A stretch of 64,000 nt of DNA from contig JAMCPX010000031.1 of the NCBI GenBank assembly GCA_023382265.1, positions 1 through 64,000 on the forward strand. Reading direction: 5' to 3'. The notes beneath the pieces are model-generated. The model searched no databases. It saw nothing but the letters and a program-made list of their open reading frames with translations, and was not told the origin of the DNA. The position numbers were made by a program, and so were the translations under genes. Shown here in pieces: positions 1 through 9,700 of this stretch (position 1 is its first letter; each line of letters begins with the position of its first letter). The DNA is from Deltaproteobacteria bacterium (GTDB lineage Bacteria > JAMCPX01).

Positions 1-111
1 GTAAAAACTGGTAGTAAGTCATAGGAACACATAAAAGACCGCTAATCCGCTTGAATAAAGGGTTTGCACGGAAAAAACCTTACTTTTCAAGACCTTATGT
101 TTTTAGCTGAT

Positions 112-130
112 AGCGGGTTTAAAACCCGCT
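112..130. repeat. Short perfect palindrome, dispersed-repeat family
   Basis: A 9-bp inverted repeat (AGCGGGTTT / AAACCCGCT) with a 1-nt centre, followed by CTCCTGCC. It resembles the palindromes at 19271, 37181, 38686, 43384 and 55302. It lies just beyond the 3' end of glpA, but no T-run follows on the minus strand, so it is a poor intrinsic terminator. Nothing else is recognisable in bases 1-153. Confidence 0.5.
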
Positions 131-153
131 CCTGCCTCCCAAAACTGCGGTTT

Positions 154-1806
154 CTATATTTTTTCCGTCATTATATTAAAGCTGTCGGTAAGCACATAGG
201 TTGCAAGATTGAGTTCCTCTTCTGCAAGCTGTTTGCCTGAAAGAATCGGGGCATTGCCTTTCCATCTTTCTTTTACAAAAACAGCTATATGCCTTTTTAT
301 GCTGTCCGCATCAAGTCCAAGCTCATCACCGAGTATAAAACCCGCCCTAACTGCACACCGCCTCCCCTGACATGAACCTGTGCCGAGACGCGTTCGCCTT
401 CTCAGATCGGGTAAAGTTTTTGCCCACTCATATCTTATCGCATATCTTATCTCTGCTTCTATGACCGGCTCACATTCACAAACGATTGCCTTGTAGGAAG
501 GGTCCTCGTCTATCAGCCCGAGTACATTCTCCGTTTTTGAGCCGTGCCTGTATGCGATTCTCGAAACCGTATAAGGATCAAGCTTAAACATCTGAGAAAG
601 TTTTTTAACGTCTGGGATAAAATGCCCTCCTGGAAGCGGCTTTAAATGCGTTGTGCATGTCTGTGTTATACCGAGTTTTTTACATATAAGATCGGCGGCC
701 TCTTCCGACATAAGTCTATAACTCGCCAGCTTACCGCCTGCTATTGTCATAAAGCCTTTGATCCCCTCTTCCGACTCGTGATCGAAAATCCTGTGTTCTC
801 TATACAGTGCATCCTCGTTTTTACCCCATTCGTAAAGCGTGGGTCTGATACCGATCATTACTCTTGAGATCCTGTACTTTCTTATATCCGGAAAATATTT
901 TTCTGCAGCCTGAATCAAATATTCGATCTCGTCATTCGTCGCCCATAGATTATCGAGATCACCGTAATAATCGTCATCCGTTGTACCCACTATGAATGTA
1001 TTATCATGCGGCATCATAAAAACCTGTCTGCCGTCAATTGCTTTTATAACGACCCCAGTGTTCGACAACCGCCTGTCAAATATAAGGTGTATACCCTTGC
1101 CGGGCCTAACCCTTACTTCCGTGCCTGCAAGGTTTGCAACTTTGGGCAGCCATGGGCCTGCTGCGTTCATGGTAATTCGTGCAAAAACGTCCCTTTCCTC
1201 ACCCGTTACAGCATCTTTTATTTTAACACCTTTAACCGTTTTATCTTTGATTATGAGATCGCTTACCTTTGTATGGTTATATATCTCTGCTCCGTGTTCT
1301 TGTGCGGATATGGCATTCTCTACACACAGCCTGAATGTGTCTATGCCAAACTCATCAAATGAAACACCGCCTATTGCGTCATCGGTAAGCCCTGGCTCTA
1401 TTTTTTGAAGTTCCTGTTTTGTTAGCCTTGTATGGGGCTTGCTGTTTTTAAATGGTGCAAACTTATCATAAGCCTCAAAAAATGTTTCAAGCAGCTCGAT
1501 GTATATCTCCGGGACTGCATCCGTCTTTAAAACTGGCGTCACAAACGGTATCCTGAACAGGAGGTGCGGGGCTATCTTCTGAATATATCCTGAATCAAGG
1601 CTCGACAATCTCGTCGTGTTAATATCGTTCAACAGGTACCTTGCACCGCCGTGAATCATGCCTGTGCATGCACCCGTTGCACCGGAGGAAAGATCATTCT
1701 TTTCAAAAAGGATAACCTTTAAACCACGCATGGCACAGTCTCTCGCTATACCCGTACCATTAATACCTCCGCCTATAATTGCCAAATCATAAATCTGTTC
1801 AGCCAA
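154..1806 (-). CDS. glpA: Anaerobic-type glycerol-3-phosphate dehydrogenase, catalytic subunit A
   Basis: FAD-dependent oxidation of sn-glycerol 3-phosphate to dihydroxyacetone phosphate, delivering electrons to the quinone pool. The N-terminal dinucleotide fold GGGINGTG is at residues 12-19, followed by the DAO-type FAD oxidoreductase body. The C-terminal 110 residues carry a BFD-like [2Fe-2S] region with CEC near residue 445 and CQGRRC near 479. These cysteines separate the GlpA type from aerobic GlpD; the length (550 aa) fits E. coli GlpA (about 540). The start is TTG, supported by a strong GGAGGA 9 nt upstream. It is the last gene of mltD-mrp-glpA, 33 bp after mrp. No glpB is present, while glpK (39701) and a GlpC/GlcF-like subunit (43693) lie elsewhere in the window. 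The GlpA assignment is firm; the identity of its electron-transfer partner is not. Confidence 0.9.
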   Translation of the reverse strand: MAEQIYDLAIIGGGINGTGIARDCAMRGLKVILFEKNDLSSGATGACTGMIHGGARYLLNDINTTRLSSLDSGYIQKIAPHLLFRIPFVTPVLKTDAVPEIYIELLETFFEAYDKFAPFKNSKPHTRLTKQELQKIEPGLTDDAIGGVSFDEFGIDTFRLCVENAISAQEHGAEIYNHTKVSDLIIKDKTVKGVKIKDAVTGEERDVFARITMNAAGPWLPKVANLAGTEVRVRPGKGIHLIFDRRLSNTGVVIKAIDGRQVFMMPHDNTFIVGTTDDDYYGDLDNLWATNDEIEYLIQAAEKYFPDIRKYRISRVMIGIRPTLYEWGKNEDALYREHRIFDHESEEGIKGFMTIAGGKLASYRLMSEEAADLICKKLGITQTCTTHLKPLPGGHFIPDVKKLSQMFKLDPYTVSRIAYRHGSKTENVLGLIDEDPSYKAIVCECEPVIEAEIRYAIRYEWAKTLPDLRRRTRLGTGSCQGRRCAVRAGFILGDELGLDADSIKRHIAVFVKERWKGNAPILSGKQLAEEELNLATYVLTDSFNIMTEKI

Positions 1807-1839
1807 AGCCTGCTTTCCTCCATTTTTTAGAATGAGATG

Positions 1840-2910
1840 CTATTCTGCCATATTTATTACACTAAGCTTTGATGCGATCTTCTGTGCAATCCGGTGAAAC
1901 TCTTTTGCAGATTTTGATTCCGGATCCATAACAACTATCGGTTTACCGATGTCGCCGCCCTCTCTTATCTTTGTTTCGATCGGCAGTTGTCCAAGAAAAT
2001 CAACACAGAGCTTTTTTGCAGCGGCCTCTACCCCGCCTGTTCCGAATATGTCGGTCCTATTATTACAATGCGGGCATACAAAATAGCTCATGTTCTCGAT
2101 CATTCCTATCACGGGCACCTCCACCTTTACAAACATATTAAGCGCCTTTGTTGCATCAAGTAAAGATACATCCTGCGGGGTTGAAACAATTACGCCCCCC
2201 GTTACAGGTACCTTTTGAACGAGCGTGAGCTGCACATCTCCTGTTCCAGGAGGAAGATCAACCACCAGATAGTCAATCTCACCCCAGTACGTTTTTGTAA
2301 GGAACTGTTCTATCATCTGGCTGACAAGCGGCCCACGCCATATAACAGGGGTTTCGTTCGGCAGAAGCAAGCCTATTGAAATAGTTTTAACCCCATACAC
2401 GTCAACGGGTAAAATTTGATCTTCCTTCAATGCTGTTATTTTTTGCTCCTCCGAGATGCCCATCATTAACGGCACATTCGGGCCATATATGTCCGCATCT
2501 ATCAATCCTACTTTAGCACCCGTCTGTGCAAGTGCTATAGCAAGATTAACACTTACCGTAGATTTACCTACTCCGCCTTTACCGCTGCCCACCGCTATTA
2601 TATTTTTTATTCCGTCTAAAGGAATCGGCTTCCTCGGTACCTTAGACTTAGCCTTCGGCACATTTGATTCCTGCCTGATCTCCACCGATTTTACCCATCC
2701 AATAGACTCAACAGCTTTCCTTACCGCCCTGTTTAAACTATCCGCAAGCGGGCATGCAGGCGTTGTGAGAACAAAAGTAAAACTAACCCTTCCGTCTTCT
2801 ATTTTAAGCTCCCTGATCATCCCGAGACTAACAACGTCCCGCTTCAGCTCGGGATCTTCGACTGTACTGAGCGCTTTAAGCACTTCCCTTTCAAGTTCGA
2901 TATCCGACAT
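1840..2910 (-). CDS. mrp: Mrp/NBP35-family iron-sulfur cluster carrier ATPase
   Basis: Cytosolic P-loop ATPase that by family knowledge binds and transfers [4Fe-4S] clusters to apo-proteins. The first 80 residues form a MIP18/DUF59 domain (VEDPELKRDVVSLGMI, then TTPACPLAD). It is followed by the deviant Walker A GSGKGGVGKS near residue 108, the DADIYGPN switch, and the CPHC pair near residue 277 that bridges a cluster between subunits. At 356 aa it has the usual length for DUF59-Mrp fusions. It sits 12 bp after mltD and 33 bp before glpA, whose product needs an Fe-S cluster, so co-transcription makes functional sense. The symbols apbC and mrp are both used for this family. Confidence 0.92.
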   Translation of the reverse strand: MSDIELEREVLKALSTVEDPELKRDVVSLGMIRELKIEDGRVSFTFVLTTPACPLADSLNRAVRKAVESIGWVKSVEIRQESNVPKAKSKVPRKPIPLDGIKNIIAVGSGKGGVGKSTVSVNLAIALAQTGAKVGLIDADIYGPNVPLMMGISEEQKITALKEDQILPVDVYGVKTISIGLLLPNETPVIWRGPLVSQMIEQFLTKTYWGEIDYLVVDLPPGTGDVQLTLVQKVPVTGGVIVSTPQDVSLLDATKALNMFVKVEVPVIGMIENMSYFVCPHCNNRTDIFGTGGVEAAAKKLCVDFLGQLPIETKIREGGDIGKPIVVMDPESKSAKEFHRIAQKIASKLSVINMAE

Positions 2911-2922
2911 AGAATTTCCTTT

Positions 2923-4368
2923 CTATCCCTCACTCGCGAAAACTCTCGGTATTCTCAAAACCATATTCGGTTTTATAAAACTCGTCCTGTATATATGGTT
3001 TATATACTTTATCCTGTGGATGGATACATCAAACTTACGGGATATATCCCACAGAGTATCACCGTTCCTTACCCTGTAATATATATAATTCGTTGAGGCA
3101 CTATGCATAGTCACATACCTGGCATGCCGTATCTCCGTATATTCGATAGGCCTTCTGTGCTCGTACGGACTCACCGGTATTATGATTGCATGTCCAGGCC
3201 TGAGATACCTGACAAATCTTATGCGATTCATCTCTCTAAGCCGTGCTATGGGAACGCCGTACAGCCTTGAAATCGCGTATAGTGTGTCTCCCTGCCTTAT
3301 CACATATCTTTTATAAGTGAACCAATCCCTCTGAGGGATTTTTTTTAATCCTTTGAGGAATTGAGTCTTTGTTCCATCAGGCAGGTTTAACGTATAAGAT
3401 TTTACCGGGGGAGTCGCCCATCTGAGCAATTCGGGGTTAAGCTCTTTGATGACTTTATAACTTACATCCGCAAGCCTTGCTGCCACATGCAGATCTATTT
3501 GATGGTCAAGAACAACCTTGTCGTCGATTATCGGCTTCTCGTACGTCAGCTCAGTAAAGCCGAACATCACAGGGTTCTTTGCAATCATGGCTGCTGCAAT
3601 AAGCTTCGGCACATAGTCTCTTGTCTCTTTCCTTAAATACCTGTATTCGGAAAGTTTCCAGAAATTATCTGTCTTCTTTAGCTGTATAGCATGCATTATT
3701 TTTATCGGACCTGCATTGTAAGCAGCCTCTGCAAGATACCATGAACCGAAGGTGTCATAAAGGTTTTTCAGATAAAGTGCGGCGGCGAGTGTAGCCTTTT
3801 CGGGATTTCTACGTTCGTCTATCCACCAATTCACCTTAAGCCCGTATAACCTCGCAGTACTTCTTATAAACTGCCATTGACCGCATGCACGTTTACTTGA
3901 CACAGCTTTTGTGTTAAAACCGCTTTCTATCAAAGCCATATATACAAGATCCTCCGGAAGCCCGTGTTCTTTAAGAATTTCTTTCATCTCCGGTATATAT
4001 CTCTCGGAACGCTCAAGCCACTTTACGAATACATCGTGCTGAACATTAGAAAAATAATTAATAAAGTATTTTACCTTCTCATTCATTACGGTTGGAATAT
4101 CTATATCGCTTGTCACGGTTTCACCTGTCAAAGGCGATTTGCTGTGATCCATTATATGGATTATATCCCCGTTATTCTCCGACGTGGTTGTGCAAGAATC
4201 AGAAGACACCGATGTTATAGCCGTAGCTGTCAACCCTGCGGCTGTGGTTGATGTTATACCTATTAACGCAGGATTTACACTCCCTTTCTCAATGACCTTT
4301 GAAGTGGCACACCCAATACCCGTACCCATGATCCCTAAAATCAAAACCAGTTTGAATATTTTCTGCAT
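2923..4368 (-). CDS. mltD: Membrane-bound lytic murein transglycosylase, MltD-like lipoprotein
   Basis: Cleaves the MurNAc-GlcNAc bond of peptidoglycan with 1,6-anhydro product formation. A lipoprotein signal ends in GTGIGC (Cys 20), placing it in the periplasm on a membrane. The SLT domain (about residues 120-250) has the catalytic Glu in ALIESGFN, then GQWQFI and EAAYNAGP. Two LysM domains follow (about 353-400, YVIRQGDTLYAISRLYG; about 430-475, YRVRNGDTLWDISRKFD). The order SLT then LysM repeats and the 481-aa length match MltD. The chosen ATG has no Shine-Dalgarno and lies 8 nt from a plausible -10 box, so the mRNA may be leaderless; the alternative Met 14 would remove most of the signal peptide. 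First gene of the mltD-mrp-glpA unit. Confidence 0.88.
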   Translation of the reverse strand: MQKIFKLVLILGIMGTGIGCATSKVIEKGSVNPALIGITSTTAAGLTATAITSVSSDSCTTTSENNGDIIHIMDHSKSPLTGETVTSDIDIPTVMNEKVKYFINYFSNVQHDVFVKWLERSERYIPEMKEILKEHGLPEDLVYMALIESGFNTKAVSSKRACGQWQFIRSTARLYGLKVNWWIDERRNPEKATLAAALYLKNLYDTFGSWYLAEAAYNAGPIKIMHAIQLKKTDNFWKLSEYRYLRKETRDYVPKLIAAAMIAKNPVMFGFTELTYEKPIIDDKVVLDHQIDLHVAARLADVSYKVIKELNPELLRWATPPVKSYTLNLPDGTKTQFLKGLKKIPQRDWFTYKRYVIRQGDTLYAISRLYGVPIARLREMNRIRFVRYLRPGHAIIIPVSPYEHRRPIEYTEIRHARYVTMHSASTNYIYYRVRNGDTLWDISRKFDVSIHRIKYINHIYRTSFIKPNMVLRIPRVFASEG

Positions 4369-4376
4369 TTTGTTTG

Positions 4377-4404
4377 ATTACAATGACAAACGCCTTCATG
4401 TCAA
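4377..4404 (-). promoter_or_regulatory. Sigma-70-type promoter of mltD-mrp-glpA
   Basis: Read on the minus strand: TTGACA (4404-4399), 16-bp spacer, TGTAAT (4382-4377). Only 8 nt separate the -10 box from the mltD ATG and no Shine-Dalgarno is visible, so the predicted transcript starts within a couple of bases of the start codon. The rest of the 4369-4545 gap shows no gene. Confidence 0.5.
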
Positions 4405-4545
4405 GATTATGTTTTTCTGCTTTCAGTAAGTCCTGGAATCATAACAGCGGGACCAGTGTGTTTTTTCACCGGTTTTCTCAAATGCGTTTGTCACGGTTGA
4501 ACCGAAGAGCCTGAGAACGAAAAAGCATTATTACACGCGATAGCC

Positions 4546-4833
4546 TTACCTTACGAGAATATACGTTACTGCAATAAGAACACCTGCAAATATGGATGCA
4601 AATGCCCATTTCCATTGCCTGTTGTACGCAAAATAAACGGATACGGAAACCATTGCACTAACAGGTGTAAATATCAAAATCATGATACCCGAGAAGGCGA
4701 GTGCCTTAAAATAAATGGCCTGTATGTGAATAAGATTACTTAACAACTCAAGCAAAAACTCAAGAACAAGCAACCCTATGCCTGTATAAGAACCTATCCG
4801 GATAACCGTGCTTACGATCCTTCTATCATTCAT
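4546..4833 (-). CDS. DUF1634 small membrane protein
   Basis: A 95-aa protein with three hydrophobic segments (about residues 14-32, 42-65 and 74-94) and a short basic N-terminus, MNDRRIVSTVIRIG. This matches the DUF1634 family, which typically accompanies TauE/SafE permeases. Its ATG overlaps the stop of the permease gene by 4 bp (ATGA), so the two are translationally coupled. The function is not established; a helper or regulatory subunit of the permease is the natural inference. Confidence 0.75.
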   Translation of the reverse strand: MNDRRIVSTVIRIGSYTGIGLLVLEFLLELLSNLIHIQAIYFKALAFSGIMILIFTPVSAMVSVSVYFAYNRQWKWAFASIFAGVLIAVTYILVR

Positions 4834-5597
4834 AGATACGCCTTAATCCCGTGATAAAGCATCTCAAGTGCTATGAGTATCATTATAACGGCAAATATGC
4901 GCTTCAATAGCGCGGTATTGATCCTTTTAAGCATACCCGACCCGATCTTGGCACCAGTAAAAACACCAACAGTAACAGGCGTTGCAGCATAAAAGTTTAT
5001 GGCCCCTTTAAGCAGATATACAAACGTTGCAGCCGACGCCGTTGCGCCTATCATAAAATTGCTTGTTGCAGTTGCAACCTTTATAGGGGCATACATTACG
5101 AGATGCATTACGGGTACATTAATGGCACCGCCTCCTACCCCGAATATGCCTGAGAATATCCCAGCAAAAAAGGCGAGCCCTATGCCGATCGTATAATGCG
5201 CATAGCCGTTGTTAAAATTATCGTCCGCAGACCGTTTTTTAAACATTTCATAAGACGCGTAAAATAAAACAACAGGAAAAATCATTTCGAGCATGCGGCT
5301 TTTAAGCGTATGTGATAAAAGGCTACCGATAATAGCACCCGACGTCGTGCCGAGCATAAGGAGTATTCCAAGCTTAAGATCCGTAAAGCCTTCGGAAATA
5401 AACCTTGAAGTCCCGCCAAGGGACGTGGCAAGCACACCCACCATGCTTATGGCAATAGCCTTATGTATGGTCATGTGAAAGTAAGGAATCAGTGTTAGTG
5501 CAGGAACAACTATGATCCCGCCGCCGAGACCCAACAGGGCTCCAAGAAAACCGGCGGCAATCCCTATAACAAGCAATGCAAATAAATATATGATCAT
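4830..5597 (-). CDS. TauE/SafE-family sulfite/organosulfonate permease
   Basis: Inner-membrane anion permease of the TauE/SafE (formerly DUF81) family, members of which export sulfite, sulfoacetate or related anions. It has about eight membrane segments in two homologous halves. Each half opens with the glycine-rich signature of the family: GALLGLGGGIIVVPAL near the N-terminus and FAGIFSGIFGVGGGAINVPV in the middle. At 255 aa the length is normal. It is divergent from the TPR lipoprotein gene (158-bp gap) and overlaps the DUF1634 gene downstream. The actual substrate cannot be read from the sequence; no sulfur-metabolism gene lies next to it. Confidence 0.85.
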   Translation of the reverse strand: MIIYLFALLVIGIAAGFLGALLGLGGGIIVVPALTLIPYFHMTIHKAIAISMVGVLATSLGGTSRFISEGFTDLKLGILLMLGTTSGAIIGSLLSHTLKSRMLEMIFPVVLFYASYEMFKKRSADDNFNNGYAHYTIGIGLAFFAGIFSGIFGVGGGAINVPVMHLVMYAPIKVATATSNFMIGATASAATFVYLLKGAINFYAATPVTVGVFTGAKIGSGMLKRINTALLKRIFAVIMILIALEMLYHGIKAYL

Positions 5598-5720
5598 TTA
5601 TTGATAAAACATTCCCATCATACTGCAAACTCATTATTCCGTTTTTCGTACTGATGGATCATACGCTTTTGTGTTAATGCTATCATCAAAAGATTTGGCC
5701 GTGCAAGACAAATAAATATA

Positions 5721-5749
5721 TTGAAATATTCATAATCAGGCATTATTCT
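5721..5749 (+). promoter_or_regulatory. Promoter of the TPR lipoprotein gene (leaderless arrangement)
   Basis: TTGAAA (5721-5726), 17-bp spacer, TATTCT (5744-5749). The ATG at 5756 begins 6 nt after the -10 box and no Shine-Dalgarno precedes it, so the start of transcription should coincide with the start codon. Confidence 0.5.
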
Positions 5750-5755
5750 CTGTCT

Positions 5756-7447
5756 ATGAAACATATAATTATAGTACTGATGTTGTTCATGCCCATAACA
5801 GGTTGCGTACACTATTATCATACAACGGATATCCCCGTTTATACAATAGACAAGACCTCAAAAGCAGAAGCGTACCTGATGCTTTCGAACACGGAAGCAG
5901 AAAACGGAGATGCCGGGCCTGCAATAAAAAACCTGAAATCTGCAATAGAAAACGACCCGTCTTCTCCATATCTCTATCTGAAACTTGCCCAGTTATATGG
6001 ATTGAAGCAGGAGTTTAAAAACGCAGATAAAGCAATAGATCAGGCTTTAAAAATCGATCCGGATTATATCCCCGCCCTGTATGGTAAAGCCGATCTGTAC
6101 AGCAGTGAAGGTAAAACAAAACAGGCAATAGGCATATTAAAACACATCGTCGTACTTAACCCGGATTCGGAAAATGCGTATCTTGCACTTGCACTCACAC
6201 AGTATCATTCGGAGGATATTAAAGGTGCCCAGTCTGCACTGAAAGATATGATCATACATATACCTTCTTCGCCTTACTCATACTACTATCTGGCAAAGAT
6301 AGCCGTTGATCAAAAAAAGTACAAAGACGCCATAGAATATTACAATGAGGCGTACAAAGTGGCACCCGATTTTTATACGGCACTCTATGAAGAGGCTGAT
6401 GTTTATGCATATTTAAAAGAGTACGGCAATGCCGTCAAGACTTACAATAAACTGATCAAAGAAGGCAGCCCCGATACACCGGTGATTTATGAAAAGATGG
6501 GCGACCTCTATCTCTCGGAAAAGGACTATACGAAAGCCATTGGAAGTTATCTGAAAGCGCAATCGTCCCGTTCATCAATAACTTTACAGTTGAAAACGGG
6601 TATCGCATACGTTGAAGCGAAGGATTACAAAAATGCGGAAGTTGTGTTTAAAGATATAATACGATCTAATCCCGATTTTTACAGGGCGTATTATTATTAC
6701 GGTATGCTGCTTGCGGAAAACAGGAAATATGATGCTGCAATAAATATCCTCAATAAAGTTCCTGAAGGCGACCCCGTTTATCCCGATGCTGTTGTAGAGA
6801 TTGCTATAATATACAGTGACAGAAAAGATAATAAATCTGCCGAAAACACACTCCTGCCTTTATTAAAACAAAAACCGTCAAAGGACATATATAATCTATA
6901 CGCATCATTCCTGGCAGCAGATAAGAATTACAAGGGTGCTGTTTCCATACTTAACACGGCATTAGAAAAATTCACGGATAGTCAATCGATACTTTATCAC
7001 CTTGGTGTTGTTTACGATCAATCGGGGGATAAGACGGCCGCACTTAGCACAATGCATAGTTTACTTAAGATCAACGAGAATAATCCCGATGCACTTAACT
7101 ATATCGGCTACACTTATGCAGAAGAAGGCATAAAGCTGAATGAAGCAAAACAGCTGATAAAAAAGGCTTTAAAAATCAAGCCCGATGACGGCTACATAAC
7201 AGACAGTCTTGGATGGGTATATTATAAACAGGGTTTCATAAAAAAAGCCATAGCCACACTTGTGAAGGCTGTTAAATATTCAAAAGGCGATCCTCAGATA
7301 CTCGAGCATCTCGGGGATGCTTATATCAAGGCAGGGGATAAACCTAAGGCAATAATAAGCTATGAGGCTGCATTAAAGAATAAGAATATAAACGATGAAA
7401 AGCTTAAGAAACGGTTACAGGAGAAGCTTCATAAGCTCGTCAGATAA
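5756..7447 (+). CDS. Tetratricopeptide-repeat lipoprotein
   Basis: A 563-aa periplasm-facing lipoprotein: signal peptide MKHIIIVLMLFMPITGC with the lipobox Cys at 17. The rest is almost entirely TPR helical hairpins (for example YLYLKLAQLYGLKQEFKNAD and LGWVYYKQGFIKKAIATLVK), roughly a dozen units. Such proteins act as protein-protein scaffolds; in Gram-negatives, large TPR lipoproteins often serve outer-membrane or envelope assembly. The partner is unknown. Another lipoprotein gene of the DUF4292/LolB-like type follows 48 bp downstream on the same strand, a recurrent pairing that supports an envelope-biogenesis role (inference). Confidence 0.85.
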   Translation: MKHIIIVLMLFMPITGCVHYYHTTDIPVYTIDKTSKAEAYLMLSNTEAENGDAGPAIKNLKSAIENDPSSPYLYLKLAQLYGLKQEFKNADKAIDQALKIDPDYIPALYGKADLYSSEGKTKQAIGILKHIVVLNPDSENAYLALALTQYHSEDIKGAQSALKDMIIHIPSSPYSYYYLAKIAVDQKKYKDAIEYYNEAYKVAPDFYTALYEEADVYAYLKEYGNAVKTYNKLIKEGSPDTPVIYEKMGDLYLSEKDYTKAIGSYLKAQSSRSSITLQLKTGIAYVEAKDYKNAEVVFKDIIRSNPDFYRAYYYYGMLLAENRKYDAAINILNKVPEGDPVYPDAVVEIAIIYSDRKDNKSAENTLLPLLKQKPSKDIYNLYASFLAADKNYKGAVSILNTALEKFTDSQSILYHLGVVYDQSGDKTAALSTMHSLLKINENNPDALNYIGYTYAEEGIKLNEAKQLIKKALKIKPDDGYITDSLGWVYYKQGFIKKAIATLVKAVKYSKGDPQILEHLGDAYIKAGDKPKAIISYEAALKNKNINDEKLKKRLQEKLHKLVR

Positions 7448-7495
7448 AAGCAAACCGCGTCTTTGATTTAGCCGGAAGATGCATTCGGAGAAACA

Positions 7496-8224
7496 ATGAA
7501 TGAACAAACATACTCTCCTGCTGTATTCTTTGGGTTGATCCTTGCCTTTGTTGTTCTTGCAGGGTGCGTCTATACACCAGCCCATGTAAACTACAATAAT
7601 CCCGATGCGCTGGCTGCGGCAATGAATAAAAACCATCTGCACAGCATTAAAGCACTGATAAGCGTCAATATGCATGTGAACGGCAGGTATATGAGCTTTC
7701 CGGAATCAATCATTATAGACGGTAACGCGATGCGTCTTGAAACACTGAACATTTTTTATCAGCCGGTCCTCATCATCATTTATAACGGCACGGCTGCAGT
7801 GATGGACGTCAATAAAGGTACATGCAGTATATCTTCATCAAGCGTACTCAGGCAATACACCCGCATGGATGTAGAGCCTGTGAATTTTGAGAGGCTTATA
7901 ACGGCACGGCTTATCGGCAAACCCGATAGATTATCCGACACTAAGAAAGGCATCATGCTGTACGGCAAAACCGGCAGGACGATCTGGTCTTCCGTACTCA
8001 ACGACGATTTATTACTTACATCAACAACGGCGCAATATATGAGCGGGGATACCGTAACCTGCACTTATAAAGATCATGATACGATCGACGGTGTAACACT
8101 GGCGATGCATGTTACATGCGATTGGGGAGATAACAGGGTCGCCGTTCATTATAAAAATGTACGGGTGAATGTACCGGTTGATTCTTCATTGATGGATACA
8201 CACAAGCTTTGCGGTTATGATTGA
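7496..8224 (+). CDS. DUF4292/LolB-like outer-membrane lipoprotein
   Basis: A 242-aa lipoprotein: signal peptide ending FVVLAGC (Cys about 23), followed by a beta-rich body. The order is a helix with conserved spacing (NPDALAAAMN), a strand region (SIKALISVNMHVNGRYMSFPESIIIDGNAMRLE), then TAAVMDVNKGTCSI. This layout resembles the LolB/LppX/DUF4292 lipoprotein fold, whose members bind acyl chains or lipoproteins, but the similarity is by pattern only. It is probably co-transcribed with the TPR lipoprotein 48 bp upstream. Convergent with the radical SAM gene at 8294; the 69-bp gap has no clear terminator. Confidence 0.6.
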   Translation: MNEQTYSPAVFFGLILAFVVLAGCVYTPAHVNYNNPDALAAAMNKNHLHSIKALISVNMHVNGRYMSFPESIIIDGNAMRLETLNIFYQPVLIIIYNGTAAVMDVNKGTCSISSSSVLRQYTRMDVEPVNFERLITARLIGKPDRLSDTKKGIMLYGKTGRTIWSSVLNDDLLLTSTTAQYMSGDTVTCTYKDHDTIDGVTLAMHVTCDWGDNRVAVHYKNVRVNVPVDSSLMDTHKLCGYD

Positions 8225-8293
8225 CCGGCTGCCCCTCCAGATGTGAGCGAAGATGGAGCCATGCCCGTCAAGACCTTACGGAACTATCCCTGC

Positions 8294-9700
8294 CTACCGG
8301 ATACCAAGTTTTTTCCGGACAATATTATTAAGATATGTAGGCAGTACCTTGATATTGACCATGTTTAACATGTTCTTTAATTTGGTCAGCCTTAAATAAA
8401 ATCTCATGTACGCTTTGAGCTGCAATGCTTCAAGCCTTTTTCTTGATACCTGCTTTAACTCTGCCGCACTGCCCATTTGCCATCCATACATGTCCCAATC
8501 ACCCGTCAGGGTGTTTAACCCCCCGTCACCCGTCTTTGCCATTTCATAAAGTTCTGTGCCGGGGTACGGCACCGTTATAAAAAAGTTTGCATAATCGGGA
8601 TCAAGTTTTATCGCGAATTTTATTGTCTGATTTATGGTAGCCTCTGTTTCATGCGGCAAACCGAGTATAAAAAATGTGTCCACTGTTAAACCTGCAGCCT
8701 TCGCCCATTTAACCGCATTGACGGCATGCTCAATGGTTGTTCCCTTTTTCATTTTATTTAGTATTTCCTGATTCCCCGATTCTATACCGTATGCAATCAA
8801 AAAGCAGCCCGCAGAACGCATTTTTTTAAGTAATTCGGGGTTTACCCTGTCAACCCTTGTCTGGCACAGCCATTCTATCTTTTTATTCAAACCACTCTCT
8901 ATCATTGCATCACACAGCTCGCCCGCTCGTTTCATGTTTATGGTAAAGGTCTCATCCATAAAAACGAATCTTTTTGCATTAAATTTATCGATCATTCTTT
9001 CCATTTCTCTAATCACACTATGGATCGATCTCTGTCTTACCCTGCCGCCTGTAACCCTCGCACATGTGATACACCTGCTTACACAGCCCCTGCTTGTTGA
9101 TATGGGCAGTTCAAGAAAATCCGTTTTTTTAGAATAATGGGCATGATATCTGTCGAGTTTGAACAAATCCCATGCAGGGAACGGAAGGGTATCAAGATCA
9201 AAAATGACTTCTGAAGGCAGATTTACTACAACATCATTACCTTTTCTATAAGCTATTCCTTTCACACTCTCAAAGCCGCGTTTATCCCTGATGGCATTAA
9301 TAAGATTAAGAAACGGCAGCTCTCCTTCTCCATGAACGAGCAGATCGAAATGCGGGAATTCCCTAAGTGTTTGTCCCGGCATTGCCGTTGCATGATAACC
9401 ACCTATAACGGTAATAATGTTTTTATCAATTTCTTTTATGATCCTTGCCGCATCTTGTGCGGATTTAATAAGAAAGGTCGGAGCGGTGATACCGATAATA
9501 TCGGGAGAGACATCTCTAATCCTTGTCTCGAGTTCATCAAGCAATAATTGTTCTGCCTGTGCATCAATGATGCTGACATCCGCACCGTTTTGTCTTAAAT
9601 AAGATGCAATATAACCAAGCCCATGATGTGGTTCATGGACATAAGAAACGCGTTCTGTAAGCTTCGTCAGCTTTGGAGGATTAATCAATAAAACTCTCAT
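8294..9700 (-). CDS. B12-binding-domain radical SAM protein
   Basis: A cytosolic 468-aa enzyme with an N-terminal cobalamin-binding Rossmann-like domain (MRVLLINPP start, HHGLGYIASYL, VIGGYHATAMP) and a central radical SAM domain whose 4Fe-4S ligands are RGCVSRCITC (CxxxCxxC). The tail contains typical class-B positions GIESGNQEILNKMKKGT and FILGLPHETEAT. Relatives perform methylations or ring rearrangements in lipid, hopanoid and cofactor biosynthesis; the substrate here is unknown. It stands alone, 152 bp downstream of the site-2 protease gene. Confidence 0.85.
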   Translation of the reverse strand: MRVLLINPPKLTKLTERVSYVHEPHHGLGYIASYLRQNGADVSIIDAQAEQLLLDELETRIRDVSPDIIGITAPTFLIKSAQDAARIIKEIDKNIITVIGGYHATAMPGQTLREFPHFDLLVHGEGELPFLNLINAIRDKRGFESVKGIAYRKGNDVVVNLPSEVIFDLDTLPFPAWDLFKLDRYHAHYSKKTDFLELPISTSRGCVSRCITCARVTGGRVRQRSIHSVIREMERMIDKFNAKRFVFMDETFTINMKRAGELCDAMIESGLNKKIEWLCQTRVDRVNPELLKKMRSAGCFLIAYGIESGNQEILNKMKKGTTIEHAVNAVKWAKAAGLTVDTFFILGLPHETEATINQTIKFAIKLDPDYANFFITVPYPGTELYEMAKTGDGGLNTLTGDWDMYGWQMGSAAELKQVSRKRLEALQLKAYMRFYLRLTKLKNMLNMVNIKVLPTYLNNIVRKKLGIR